Part shown: one piece after another, positions 40,383 through 53,690 of the stretch
How the letters are laid out: every line of letters starts with the position of its first letter
Position numbering within the stretch: position 1 is the first letter of the stretch
DNA from: Leptoclinus maculatus
Lineage: Eukaryota; Chordata; Actinopteri; Perciformes; Stichaeidae
Direction of reading: 5' to 3'
DNA length: 64,000 nucleotides
Assembly: GCA_032191485.1 (NCBI GenBank)
Contig: JAVDOI010000016.1
Coordinates: forward strand, 14,311,736 to 14,375,735
Notes under the pieces: model-generated
Seen by the model: the letters and a program-made list of their open reading frames with translations, nothing else
Told to the model about the DNA's origin: nothing
Database searches by the model: none
Program-made: the position numbers and the translations under genes

Positions 40383-43300
40383 AGGACTGTACAGTAGCAC
40401 TGCACTAGTTTATGTACGGCTGGTTTGTTCTTACACCTTGATACATCCTCATGCGAACCCCCGAGAGACACATCCAACTTCATTATAAGGACCTTTATAG
40501 TGCATACAGCAGCATGAATATGTATGTACCGTCGGAGCCTGAATGTGTTTATATGTGTTACAGGAACGTTTATATTTGGACACAGCATTTTTTCCTCCAG
40601 CCTCGTTTCTTGACAAAGGTTACATTTCTTTCTTCATTTTTTTCTTTTTGAGCCAAGAAAACTAAAGAGGTGTATTTCATGTGTGTTATGTAACCTCTTC
40701 CTCTGAGCCAAATAAAAACTTTCCCAAAGTAGGCTTATTTATTACCGGAGCTCCTGTCTATTTTTGAGCAGCCATGCTAGAAAATGGACTCTGAGGTCCC
40801 CGGCACAGCAGTTACCAACAGAGCACTCGGGTGTCTTATAACTCACTAGTGCTGGCATCGTTTTCACGTTGCTACCTTTTCTGTCAATAGTTTGAACACC
40901 CATGTGATTTGTATTTACCCCTTTGCATGTATTAATTCAGCCAAAGAGTTGGATAAAACCCTGGTGAACAAAACCTAAAAATATGCGTGAACATGCATAT
41001 TTATAACTCCTTTTATTTAGCAGATATTTCAGGGTTGGGATTGGAAGGAGATCAAAGCTGCTCCTGTTCCAGTAACATTTGCCTTGAAAGCAGAAGGGGT
41101 ATGCGGAGTAATTTCTGTGATGTATAGAAAACAAAATAACACGACTGCGAGAGCAAGGGAAACCAAGAATAGCAAATACTGACCCAATTGAAAAAACCTC
41201 GTCTCTTTATTTTTAGGGAAATTCTTCATTTATAGCATGTAGCTTATTCAGATCAGAAAAGTATGGAAGATTATGGGTAACTGCGCCTGTATAATGCATC
41301 GTTTACACATGTTGTGGTTGCATTTGGAAAGTGATCTCTCTTAATTTTCCCCGCAGTCAAATTCTAAACACATTTACTTGGAAACAGCCCTTTTTTGGTA
41401 GTGGTCATAACTCAGCCGCGGTTCCCGTTACAGATTCCACAGATGCCTCCCTGCCCTCCCTTTGATTGCCTGGTGGTTTATGGAGGATGTTTCATCATGT
41501 GCTGCGAGCATCCGTGCCAGAGATGTCCTTCCTCCCCTATCCATAAAAGTGCAAGTTGTCACGATGGTGTGGCATTCATTATCCGCCTGTGGTTTTGGGG
41601 GCCTGGCTCCTGAGCAGCTGGGGAGCATCGGTTGTCACATTCAGCCTCCCGCCGCGGTGAAAGATGGGAAGGCAGGAGATGAGTGCTGTCCTCCTGTCTG
41701 TGTGATAAAGCCCCCTTAACCACAGCGTCTGGGCATCTGGGCACACGACGCCTCACCTCCCTCATCCACATCAAAGCCCTGTCTCAGAAAACAGCTCGCT
41801 GTGAGGAGCTGGAATGGAAAGTAGAGCTGGAATGACGAGTACAACCGCGCGTGTGTGAATTCACTGAGGATAATCACAGTGTCTTACAACTTGGGTCTTA
41901 TTTTTGTAGCTTTGACCAATAATTACCTTAGGTAACCGTAGGTTATGTTTTCAGTTCGGTTTGCTTGTTTGTCTGTTTGTTGGCAGGATTACAGAAAACA
42001 TTTTGACCCTCGGTGGAAGGGTGTAGCATTCTGCCAAGGACGAACCCTTTACATGTTTACATGTTGGCGCGAATCCGAACTCACAGGGTGGATACACAAA
42101 TGATTCCTCACTTTTGTTAACATTGCGAGATAGGGCACTTGTCCTTGGCTTCTATCTGTTGCGATAATATTTTCCTCACAAAATGAATTGCTTGAATCTG
42201 GAACATGGCGACGTAGCAACAACAATGTCTGACAAGGCAATAAAAGAACAGTCAGATGTTTCTATCTGTACGACTTTATGTGCAGGTAAAATCAAACGTG
42301 AGCGTAAACTGGTGATGTTGGCAATGATCTCTTTTAGCCATAATGCAGCATGGGTATGATAGATAGATTAAGAACCCGGTCTGTAAACTGTGACGGATGT
42401 TCACAAGCGACAGTTGGGGTAATAATATTCCCATTCAGCAAATTGATTGAACACCATGGATGGATAAAGTGCCGATAGAGGTAAGGCTGTTTGCTGACTT
42501 TGTAAACTGTTACTACCTCACAGTAACGTTAGCTTGTCACTCAAGTGAGGCGAGACACCATTAATAAAGAGAACAGCATTACATTTACAACATGGTTTAT
42601 GAGTAGGTTGCATTTTAATTAATTATGTGTTAACTTGGTTTCGACATTTTTTTTATTGAGAGCCCTTGTGAGTAAAATGTTATTACTGATGGTAATGTTG
42701 GCCACATCTACAGAAATACAGCCCAAGTTCATATAAACCTGGAAGTATCCTTTAAGACACATTCAATTAATTCCATCCCATGTGGTCTTTATGGAAATGA
42801 AAGTGATGACAGCCTATATTTTGTGAATCACATGACCTCATGCGGTAAACTTTATCTGTGACAAACCGGTTTTGCAGCAAGTAGGAAAGATGTTGTCATG
42901 CATGCATTTCATTAACAGGCACATAGTGGCTAGTCCAGTCATAGTCTCCCACAACAAGCTCAGCTACAGTAATACTGTGGGAAGCACATGGGATGAATAG
43001 CAGAGCCTTGACGCAACAGTTGAAGTCCCAATACAAAAGGCAGCGCTGTGGGAAAGTTCAGTGCCCTTGAAGGAGCCCGATAAGCCGGAGGTGATATGAA
43101 CCCACGTGTTTGTATCGTGCAAATTTGTAACGACTACGATCTGATCGAGAGCCGTCTTACGCCATGTGTTTGCAAGAAAACCTGCCTGTCTAAAGGTCAC
43201 GTGGAGCTGGGTGTGGTGAACGCTATCTGCGTGATCTCAGTCTGTGATAGTAATGCAATACTGGGTGTTTTACACAGTTGACATACAGGTTTGGACGGAG

Positions 43301-44151
43301 GCTGTTTTTCAAACGGTTTTAACATATGAGAGATTGTAATTACTTCTCCCCCTCCTTATGGTGAGTGATGGGATCCACATTGTTCAGCAGCGCTCACAAA
43401 TGTGTAACTTGACCTTGCTCTATGCAAATCCCTTGAACGCTCTCTCTCTCTCTTTCTCTTAACAAAGAGGGATAAAGTTCACCTACAGCGTGTTGCCACA
43501 CAATGGCAGGGAGGAGCCAGACGGCCTTGATGCGGAAATGGTTTCCCACTGAGTGACACGTCTGGCTACACCCAGGGTTGCCATGAAGGACAAAACACCC
43601 ACCCACCCTCCTTCAACACTTTTATTTTCACATGTGCATATCTACTTTGCTCATCAACAAACAACTTTTGCGGAGACCTCATTCTTTCTCCTCTCTTGAT
43701 ATAAAAACAAACAAAAAACGCTCTCATAGAAAAAAAATGCTGTTGCCTAATAGTAAGACAAGCAAAGTTCACCTCCCATGTAACCGCAGCGCTCTCACGT
43801 GATCCTTGCCAAGTTAACCATTTACGGCGAGGAGGAAGAGGAGAGGCTCATTCTGGGCAAACAGGGTGCTGTGTGTGTGCTGTTTGAACTAGTTAACCCG
43901 GCCACCCGCTACCTCGCCCCTCTGCTCATTAACACACAACATGCAGCAGCATGAAACCCATCGGCCTGCAAGTTGTCCTCTACGCCTGAGACAAAAGGCT
44001 CCTTCCTGCTGCCACAAAACAATGCAAGCGGGGCGGTCGGAGCAGTGCTCCCATTATGAAACCGCTCTGTCACAAGACAAGCGACTCACAGGAATGCTGT
44101 TGTGACACATGCACTCTGTTGACATAAGGGTTAAACATCGAACCGCTTACA

Positions 44152-44274
44152 CACACACACACACACACACACTTTAGCCGCCAAAGGGCGGGAGCTTTAA
44201 CGGCTGCAGCACCGGTTGGTCGGCAGTTGCGTATTTGTCTTTCCACTTTTGCCCCCCCCCCCCCCCCCCCCCCC
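44152..44274. repeat. (CA)n and, 80 bp further, poly-C (about 23 nt)
   Basis: A CA run at about 44152-44172 and an uninterrupted C run at 44252-44274. Confidence 0.9.
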
Positions 44275-44879
44275 AACAGTCGTGAGGTTTATCAAAGGAG
44301 AAGTCCTCTCTCTAACTGCAGCCAGGTGCACCGCAGTGTAATGATTCACACAGATGCAATACTCCACGCGGCAGATTGCCTCTTATGTTCGGAGCTCTGC
44401 AGAGGTCGCCGGGTGCATGTGTGTTTGAACGTCATGTGCTGTTCTCCGGCTCGGTGCCGGTGCAGAGGGTTCAGCGGGGGTTCAGCACACATTCATTATT
44501 CATGCGTTTCTTCTGTACACCAAGTAATGGCCTCCTCGCTCTGAAAAGGTCCAAGTGCTTGAATGTTCTTCCACTAGTTTTCACTAGTTTTTGTATTTTA
44601 TTTTTATTTTTTTGCAGATGTGGAGTAACAGAACATTAGAGAAGGTTTATGCATTTATGCGCTCGGTGGGCCCGGATTTTAAAAAAAGTGGTCAGGGTTT
44701 GCGATTCAGTGATTAGCGATTTAGACGTAGCCATGCGGGATAAGCACAGGAAACGTATCGGTGTAGTTCTTTACAGAATGGTGTATTCAGTTTAATGTGT
44801 GTTGCCACTGCTTTGAAAAAAAACCCTGCTTAACAATTCTAGGAAAGCCAAGCCACCTGGAAATCTCATGACTTCCCGA

Positions 44880-45060
44880 ATCTAATTCCAGGCCGAGCTA
44901 TCAGGCTGTCTGACAAGCAGCTTTCATTGAGGGGTGTAAACATTGACTGTCAGGCATGTTCGCCAGAGCCAGCATTGAATCAGGCATTAGTGCTCATGTA
45001 ATGCCTGCAGTGAACTCAAATGCCCCGGCAAAGCCCTGATTATATTTTCTCCCTGTCCTT
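44880..45060. promoter_or_regulatory. Candidate conserved non-coding block
   Basis: Complex sequence without repeats, with motif-like cores such as CATTGAATCAGGCATTAGTG and AAGCCCTGATTATATTTTC. It has enhancer-like texture only. No gene is seen. Confidence 0.2.
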
Positions 45061-46657
45061 TTATAGTACACCGTGAACCGGCGGGACTCGTGTACACTCT
45101 ACATGGTCTATTCTTGTTGTTCTCGAATGCAGTCTGCATTTTCTTCCAACCGTATAATAACAGCCGTTAGCTAAGGCTTGCCTTTTTGATAACCTGCAAT
45201 TGTGATCTGAAATGCGCACGGAGCAAACAAGGCAAGAGAAAAAAAACAGAGCGAAGGTATGACACCACCGGGGGAGAATCCAGAACAAAATCCCCTCTCA
45301 TGTCACGGCGTGCTGTGTCGGCGGACCGTGACCTCATCCAAAGTTTACACGCAGCCGCCTCATGCTGCTGCGTTATCTTCAAAACTTGCAAAGCAGCACA
45401 TTCCAGTCCTCAGCGGCAACGAACAAAATGACAGCGTGCAGATCCTGCCTTTGAGAAACACGATAGGCAAATAAATGAATACTTCAGAAAGTAAAAAAAA
45501 CAAACAACACACATGCATATGCACACACTTTTACAAGCAGGAGTGCAAAGACGTATGTCAGGTCAGTTGTGGACTCTGATTGGAGCTTTGCGTGTCTGCT
45601 TACTCAGCAGCCTGCACCAAGCTTAGCTCGCTTTCAGTCTTTTTTTAAACAGACCACAGGGTAGTAAATAGCTACGAGGAGGATCACAGCCTTCACAGCT
45701 GATTGGCTTGATGCTCGCCTGACATAAACAGGAAGCCGGCCGTGCGAGTCAGACAAAGACGGAAGGACCAGAGAAGAGCAGAATGTGGTGGCAAGACAAA
45801 GAGAGCATGTGTAGAAAAGCCTGACGGATTTAGACGAAGAAAATAAAAGGTCTTTCTGTTTGTGCCGTGTGACTCATGGAGGAATTCTACTGTGATTCAG
45901 CTCTCTGCATCGTCAGCAGGCAGCGTGCAACGATAACGGCGATGAGGTGTATTCGTAACAATAGGACAGGAGGCCACAAAATGATGCCGCTCATAAGCTG
46001 CAATATCCTATTCATTCTGTGGTTTCCTATGTTTGCATGTCATTCGGTGGAACATAAACTATATTAATCTTTGCAAGCAGTTTGTCAAACTGTAATAGTG
46101 TGAATGAGATTTTAAATATCAGACTGCTGCTGTGAATTTAGAGACCAAGCTCCTGTATTTATTTGCACCTTTTCAGAAAAAAAGGATTGCACCTCTTACT
46201 GTTCGCTTCTATTTCAATCGTGAGATGCGAGACTTCAGTAGAATTAGTTTAAATTAATTCCCATTTATATTTTGTTATCGGGTTGCACAACTTCTATATT
46301 ACGCAAGTGAAGCGTACAGTGACTAAAACAATTTCACTTCCCTGTAATTCACCCTTTTGGGTAAACACTACACAAGTTCCCTTTTTTACGTCTGCTCATA
46401 AATTAGTGTATTTTCAGATAATACACTTAAGAGCCGTGGCTGACAGGAGTTAACAGTATCAGCTGATTATGATGTGTTGAATTCTGTTGTCTCATGTTGA
46501 TGGTTAACTATTGTGAAGCCTCTGCCAGCTCTGCGTGCACAGCACTGGGATGTTGCATGCTTCTCAGAGGGCTGCGACGGGGGCAAAAGGCAAAGAGTGG
46601 AAATAATGAGTGACATATCACCCCTGCTACCCAAAGAGCTTTTAGAAAAACACCCAT

Positions 46658-46687
46658 CCCCCTCCCTCCCTCCCTCCCTCCCTCCCT
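46658..46687. repeat. (CTCC)n microsatellite
   Basis: About seven CTCC tetramers. Confidence 0.9.
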
Positions 46688-47299
46688 CGTCAACCTACCC
46701 TGTCTCCACGCCTGGCTTTTTTTGAAGGTCAGATGAGAAACAAGAGAGCGCGCCACCGCCACCTCCGACTGACTGGTTCAAACAGGCCCTGGGAGGAAGG
46801 GGGGGGTGGCGGTGTGTGTGTGGGGCGTGGCCCACTGAGCATGCCCAGTGAGTGAGGAATGCCATGTGATGGCAACACAGTAGGGCTCTCCCATCTGCTG
46901 ATGCAGTGTGCACTTCTCGCCCCCGGGCCCTTTTCCATCCAGTCTAGTGAGCAGCCAGATCAATTTACTGTGGAATGAACACAAAGTCAGTGGCTGACAC
47001 ACGCGTGCACACACACACACATATCCGCACATTCTTTATGTACGATGCAACAGCTCAGCGACGCAGAGCCCTGCACTGCAGTAGGCAGCCGCGCAGACAA
47101 GCACGCATAGGAATTTACTCATGCATGCATAAAAAAACAATAAAATAGTGAGGCGGAGGTTGAATCAAAGGGCCGATATATTATTCAGGGAACTCCCTCT
47201 CTGCTCCAGCTGAAGCGTACGTTGTTTTTAACCTCGCTGCACGCAAAGCTGAAAAACCAGGAGAGTCAATATTCTGGCGCCTCTCCTCCATCCAAATTC

Positions 47300-48210
47300 C
47301 TGTAACATGCTGCTGACTCATCTAATCCGCACGGGAGGGCGAGGTGCCTTCATTTATCATCGTGGCGGATGGTGATGGCCGTTGATGGCGTTTTCAGGAT
47401 GAATGGCGCTGACTGACATTTTCATTGTTGAGCTGTGTGCTATTTCATCACCCCCCCTTGCGCTAAAATGCCAGAACAAGAAGCATCAGTTGTGGGGGAA
47501 TGCTATCATCTCACACACACACGCAAAGTGAGACCACATGTGTGTGTGTTTTCCCTCTTATGAATAATTGAGGAGCCCCACATTGTGTAGTTGAGCAGGC
47601 GCTGACTAGGCACTCAGGGTGGCACTCTTAACTACTGTGACAAAATGGTGTAGCGTTAAAAGTGACATTTAAGGCATATTGACGCTAAGGCGTATTGTCA
47701 GGCTACTTAGTTGCCTGTGTGCAACAAAGCCGGCGGACACACACACACACACACCGCCAGCTCGAGTAAAGCTCCCACAATGCGAGCTGGTGTGTTCAAG
47801 TGAGAGCTCAAGAAATGTTAATTTCCTCAGCTGAATGCAAATCAAGGTGTGACTCGCTTCTATCTGCTCGCTTGTACATTATATGAATAATTGAAACATA
47901 TTGTGGGGGTGATCTAATGTGTTCTTTTATTTGCAGAGTCACGCCTGTGCTTTCTGATATGCTAATGAGTCTCCCCTCGAGTAATTGAGCTGTGCTTTAG
48001 AGAATCAGCCCAGGCCCTAATGGCGCATTGTCTGGATGATGATCAAAAAGCGGCCGAGACGAGGACGAGATGTTCTCCGGTGATCCACAGATGAGGCCGA
48101 TAATGAGGCACTTGAAGGGGTTTTCAAGCGTGACGGACACCGCGGCCGGTTCAGTCACGAACCCACCCAGGAAAGCAGGCGAATTTCATCTCCGGCTTTC
48201 GTCCCTTAGC
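47300..48210. promoter_or_regulatory. Strongest candidate enhancer cluster in the window
   Basis: About 900 bp of mostly complex sequence, interrupted only by two short CA runs. It carries many AT-rich transcription-factor-like cores in a GC-moderate background. The 13-mer TATGAATAATTGA occurs twice (47559-47571 and 47882-47894), along with GATATGCTAATGAGTC (octamer-like TATGCTAAT), GAATGCAAATCAAGG (octamer-like ATGCAAAT) and GGATGATGATCAAAAAGC (TCF/LEF-like ATCAAA). No open frame of interest. I infer a multi-element developmental enhancer; sequence comparison is needed to confirm it. Confidence 0.35.
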
Positions 48211-48974
48211 CCTTCAATTGGATGAGAATGCCTTCTTTGAGGGAAACGTCCTTCGCAGCTATGTCCTTCATCTCCCTCCCCCTCTTTGACCCTCAGCGCC
48301 CAAACCATTACAGCCCCCTCCAGACTGAGCGCTGCTCTTTGCCACCCCACCCCTCCTCATCTCTTCCTCTTGCTCGAGGGTTTCTAAATCAGGAGCATCT
48401 GACATGCTCGCCACTTACTCGTGTGTCTCTCTGCAACTCCCTGTGACCTCGATCCACCCTCTCACGGTGGAATATTGTGCACACTAATCTTCCTATAATA
48501 CTTTATAGCAGCCCCATGTTCAAACACAACTCGTGACCACATGTACATGCGAATACTGCCAACAAGAGACGGACAGCTGCAGTTCAAAGCTCAGCAGCAG
48601 CTGTGTTCCATTGTCTAACCGGGAGCTGACTGACATTTGAAGCCTGGCGATGGCCGCCTTTAAGCGCGTCTATTCTTTCTCTCGCCTTCCCTCTTATTTG
48701 CTCCATCCGCCCGTCTTTGTCCTTCAACCGCCGAAACACTGCTCATTCCTGTGATGTTTTTGGTGTCACTGAGGTCTGCCTAGACACACCGCAGTGTTTC
48801 GGATTCTCACACAGTAACCGGGGAAGCGCAGAATATGCTCCTTATTTGCCTCCCACAGGGGGCGGACACTCAATCCAACCTCTTCACTGTCAAAAAGGAG
48901 TTGGAGATATACTTGGCAAGCTGTGTTTTGAGCCCCCCCCCCCACCCCACCCCCCTTTCCTCACTCCCAGTGAG

Positions 48975-49063
48975 TGTATGTATGTATGTATGTATGTATG
49001 TATGTATGTATGTATGTATGTATGTATGTATGTATGTATGTATGTATGTATGTATGTATGTAT
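48975..49063. repeat. (TATG)n microsatellite, about 22 units
   Basis: About 89 nt of pure ATGT/TATG tetranucleotide. It produces Met-Tyr-Val-Cys style artefact open frames on the plus strand and Thr-Tyr-Ile-His on the minus. Confidence 0.97.
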
Positions 49064-49258
49064 CTTTCAAGCCCTCCATTTCCCAGAAAGGAGCCCAGGA
49101 TTTATGAGTGCATGAGCCGCCGCGAGCGACATCTCCAGAGAAGGATGAGTGTTTCCTGCAAACAGTTGGGAGAGGAGGGAGGCGCTGCTGTGTGTGTGGG
49201 GGTGGACAGCTCCCATAGAAACACTATCCAGTAACACTTGAAGAGCGTCATCAAGGGG

Positions 49259-49260
<2 letters not shown>

Positions 49261-49312
<52 letters not shown>
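49261..49312. repeat. (GT)n microsatellite
   Basis: About 26 GT units. Confidence 0.97.
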
Positions 49313-49315
<3 letters not shown>

Positions 49316-49888
49316 GAGGGGGCGTCTTTCTGAGAAAAAGCCCATGAGGCCTGCAGACCTGTGATTGACAGTTACCTCTGCTGATTACTGCCTCTCAGGG
49401 ACCGACTCTCGGCGACAGCTGCTGCTTCAAACTCACCCTGAACTGTTCCTAACTTCAGGTTGACTAAATATGTCCAAAACTAAGTTGACAGCTTAAGCAT
49501 ATAGTGTCCAAATCCTCCTCGCTCCCTGTCTTTGTTTCTAGGAACACTTTGCAGAAATCGGACACACGAGAGGACCGCACATCGCCGAACAATCCAATCA
49601 GCTGAGCTGACATGTATTTGCAAAGTAACCGAGCCCTTCATCATCCCTCTGTCTTTATCCCCGGGCGCGGACGTGAGGAGTAACAGTGACCTCATGGTGA
49701 GTTGGGTAAGAGCGTGGGGAGAGGCTTGAAAACCGAGCCATGTGAGACAAATGAAAGTGCTGATGTGCCGAAAAGAGAGCCAGTATTTCTGGAGGCATGC
49801 AGATACAAAAAAAACCCGGCAGAAGTCAGATGTCATGGAGGACAGACGGGATCCGGACTCATGGTGGCAGTGGTGAAGGGCCAGATAT

Positions 49889-49891
<3 letters not shown>

Positions 49892-49921
<30 letters not shown>
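49892..49921 (+). repeat. Poly-G tract, about 30 nt
   Basis: An uninterrupted G run on the plus strand. A poly-C run of about 18 nt follows near 50060-50077. Confidence 0.9.
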
Positions 49922-49922
<1 letters not shown>

Positions 49923-52324
49923 GAGATCTATTCCAGTAGAGAGAGAAAGGTCACAGTGTAAGCTGATAAAGGCAGGAGGCAGAGCTTGGGGCTTCTTCCA
50001 GGCCAGCTAGTCAGCTGACGCCTGCAGCTGTGTTTGGAACATCAATATGAGCCTTGTTCACCCCCCCCCCCCCCCCCAGTCTCCCTCCCTCTCCTACTCA
50101 CTCGGCATCCCCTCTCCCCTCCTCCTCCTCTCCCTTCACGCTGTTTCCTTTTTTTTTCTCCAGCTCTGATTTATGAAAGTAGGGCATGTGCCCATAACTG
50201 CTGCATCAAGGCACATGGCTGAGCCTCCAGAGGCACTGAGGCTCTGTTTACATCAGCCCAGACAACTGCACCGCATTGCACAATCGCCACAGGCAAGCTC
50301 TGTTATATAAAGATGGGGCCACGTTGGCTCCATTGTTTTTGTTTTTCTGGCTCACCGTCTCCACCTGTAATTCCTGAACCGCACGAATCCGTAAAGACAT
50401 GCAGTCCTCTGATCTTTGATGTCAGTTAGTGCGACCTTTAGCCGAGGACTGAACGTGTCAGCCCGAGTGTCCGATTTCACATTTCCCAGGCTGGAAAATT
50501 CATCACGCATATTTGGATCGAGAGGCTTGGGAACGTCTCCAGGAACTTCAATAGCTGTTTTGTTATGTGGAGTTTGTTGTTTTCAGCTATTTCACTCATT
50601 CCTGCGCAGGATTTCGAGGGGGGGGGGGGGTCTTTGTGTCGGAGGTTTATTGTTGAGAAGTACTGGAGCATGAGAATAGTATAACAAAGACAGCGACAAA
50701 TGCTGTGATTTCAGCCGCGAGTGTGAGTCTAAGAGCATGCGTGTTTGTTTGGGCATGACAATTAGTCCCGAGGCACTTCACCATCAGTTTCCATGGCAAC
50801 AAATCAGACTGCTCAGTCGGGGGAAGACAGAAAAATGTGTTCTTAATGAGCGCGAACAAAAGCATTCGAGCCAGAAGAGACGACGCTGATATGACAGTAA
50901 AAACTGCATAATCACGTTGGGAGTAAGAGGAAGGAGTTCGATGGCAGACTTAAGGTTGTGTCGAGATGATTCATGAGAGCATCTGTGCGAGTGAGCAGGT
51001 CAGAGGAGTAAGGGGATAGCGAAGAACATATCGTCCTTCTTCGTTTTTTTTATCATCTCACACACAGGTGGGGTTTTATGAGTGTAGATTCAAATGGCCA
51101 GCTATTACTAACCCATACAACCTAATGAATTACAGGATCTCCACAGTGCAACCATGAACCTGAGCTCAGGAGAGAGTTCGGTGTAACCTCCCCTGTCCCT
51201 TTGCTAAACCTTTGCTGACTCAACAACCGGGGCCGTTCGCTGCGGCTCCATGCCTGAGCCCCCTGGCTGAACCACAAGGACACGCCATCGTTCACAGCTG
51301 AGGGCTTTGGAGCTGGACGGCTTCCGATATTTCTGCCTGCTTGTGAGTCACTGCAGGCTGTAGTCATGTTAGAGGCAGGGTCGGTGCAGCCAGCCCTCTG
51401 TACAAACGCACATGATGTTTCAGTCATTACTCCAATTTTCTGTTCTTAAAAGGGATCATCAGAGCTGCTGCTGTTTAGTATGGGGCACATCACTTCTGTT
51501 GCTGGCATGGCTCATTTTGTTTGTGTCTTTTCCAGAGAGTAGAGCTGCTTTGTTATGCGCCCAAGTATTAATATTATCTGGCAGGAAGGTGCAGAGTGAG
51601 ATGAAAAACATCTTTTCAATCCGGAGCCCTAACCTAAATAAGCGGGTTTTTTCTCTTTTCTTTCTCCCCCTCATGCTTCCAGTCTTTTTTGCTCTCTGTC
51701 TTTGTAGAAGTCCTCGTATCCTCGACGCTCCCTCCGCCCACTCCCCCTCCTAACGCCCACGCTCCTGTGTCCTCCACTCTCATAACTCAGCTGTTACTTG
51801 GCAACATGGTCCCAGCTGGACCCAGCATCAGCCGCGTTGCCGCGGCAACGGAACGCACACAGGCAGAACACGGTAAACATATTGTTTTTTGGGAGCCGGC
51901 CGCTACACGCACAACAAAAGCCACATGTGTATTCAGCTCTCACTCGGTGCTGTAACATCCACCAAAGAAGCGACGCCCTGATTAATCTACGTGGGAATGA
52001 TTGCCAATATGATCTCATGCAGCTGCAGCATCTCTACACCTGCGTTCAGGGTAAAAAAATAAAAAGGAGAGAAATAGATTTGGTATCACATGAAGTGATG
52101 GATTGCTGATTCTGCACAGTGGTTCCTCCATCTGGCTGCATCGATCTACCTCTTAATGTTTCTTTACATCCTTTATTAGTCTCGTCTTGCGTCACCATAC
52201 AGTTACAGCCAAGATCCCCTCACAGCCTTCAGCGTATGGATCTGGGGAAACAAACCTCTCCTCCACACTCCGGGTAACACTGCATCTGTCGTCATGGCAA
52301 CCTGATCCATCATCTGCAGGGGGA

Positions 52325-52345
52325 GGGGGGGGGGGGGGGGGGGGG
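52325..52345 (+). repeat. Poly-G tract, about 21 nt
   Basis: A G run on the plus strand, preceded by GGGGGAGGGA. Confidence 0.9.
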
Positions 52346-53220
52346 AATCAATTGATTCATTATTAAGTGAGGCGCAGTCCTCCTTCTCTGCTTCCAGTTC
52401 ACGTCTCCTTTCTCTGCCTTTAAGCATCCGTTATTGCCCACTCTCTGCTCTCTGGGCTGAGGAATAGAGGGCTGTCAAGTCTCCCTCGTAGAAATATAAT
52501 TCAGAATCTACAACGAAAATCTGAAAAACAGTGTGTTTGTTGACCTGCGTTGAAAGGCACAGGGCCGCTGTGTGAGGCGGGTAGAAAATGCACTTTGTAC
52601 AAGATGTTCTCGATCAAAATCAAATTGGATCACGGGATGAATGCGGATAGCTAACGTAAAAATCATCCATTTCCCACATGTGGTAGGGAAGGATTGTGAG
52701 GGAGGTGGAGGAATGAGGGCGTGAGTGGTCTTTGTTGTACAGACAAGATGAATTAGCATCAGCTGCAGCGTAAAGGTAGGGAGAGATAAATGTAACGCGA
52801 CACACATTGCCTGTTCAAAACACCGCTTTTGTGGAGCGGGGCATTTATAGCGGTGGGGGAAGGCACGCTTTGATGATACCCCTCTCATTCCAGTCTGTCC
52901 TCCATCGTGTCGTGTGGCTGCACACCTAAGTACAGCCTGGAGGCACTGGGATGGGTTGGGAGCTCCAGTTTCTAGGAAGGGAAGCTGACGGAAGGGGGGG
53001 TGAAAAAAAAAGAAAAAGGAAGTCAAATGTACATTATTGGAAAATGTGTGCTAAATGGATGATGTCAGCTGCGGCACTTTGACATTTTAATGTCATCTCT
53101 GAGGGAATTACATCATTAGCCCTCTTTCCTGGCCTGGCTCGATGCTGGGAAACCTCCTAATGGATGTCAACAAGCTGTCCCTCTGGAAGAATGGAGCAAG
53201 GGGGGTGGATAGGGTGCGGA

Positions 53221-53241
53221 TGGTGGTGGTGGTGGTGGTGG
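53221..53241. repeat. (TGG)n trinucleotide repeat
   Basis: About seven TGG units. Confidence 0.9.
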
Positions 53242-53399
53242 GGAGGGGCGCTTTCACTGAGCTATATGAGAGCGAGGCCTCACACTGAGCATCATCTGCG
53301 CTAAAAGCCCACGGTGCATTTCTCGCCACAAGATTAACTCAATCCGTGTTGCCCGTCCTTATCAGACTAAGTGAAACGGTCCGCAAGCTCCGCCCACCG

Positions 53400-53690
53400 C
53401 CATCCCCTTGCCGCTGACCCCGCATGACCCGACGTGTAGCGAACCTCGCGGCGGAGCCGTTTGTTAATTATTTCATGCATGTATAATTACAGGAGCACAT
53501 TGAGTTGGCAGCGTGCGAGTCTCCGAAACGATTGTGCTTCTTTTAATTTGAAAAGCTGTCAGTGGTCGCCACTGCAGCAGCCCAGAGATCAGATGCTGTA
53601 TCCAATAATTGATTCATTAATCATCTACAAGCCCATTAAATTCAAATCAAGTCCAGGAATGCGGGCTTTCTGGGAGAAACTAAAATAACG
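53400..53690. promoter_or_regulatory. Candidate conserved non-coding block
   Basis: A CpG-rich start (GACGTGTAGCGAACCTCGCG) passes into AT-rich complex DNA with several homeodomain/POU-like words (TTGTTAATTATTTCATGCAT, CAATAATTGATTCATTAATC, CCCATTAAATTCAAATC). No microsatellite and no recognisable protein. This motif density is typical of deeply conserved vertebrate enhancers. Inference only. Confidence 0.35.

Noticed and set aside
48717..49115. A 132-codon frame with MYVC repeats
   Set aside because: Created by the TATG tetranucleotide microsatellite.
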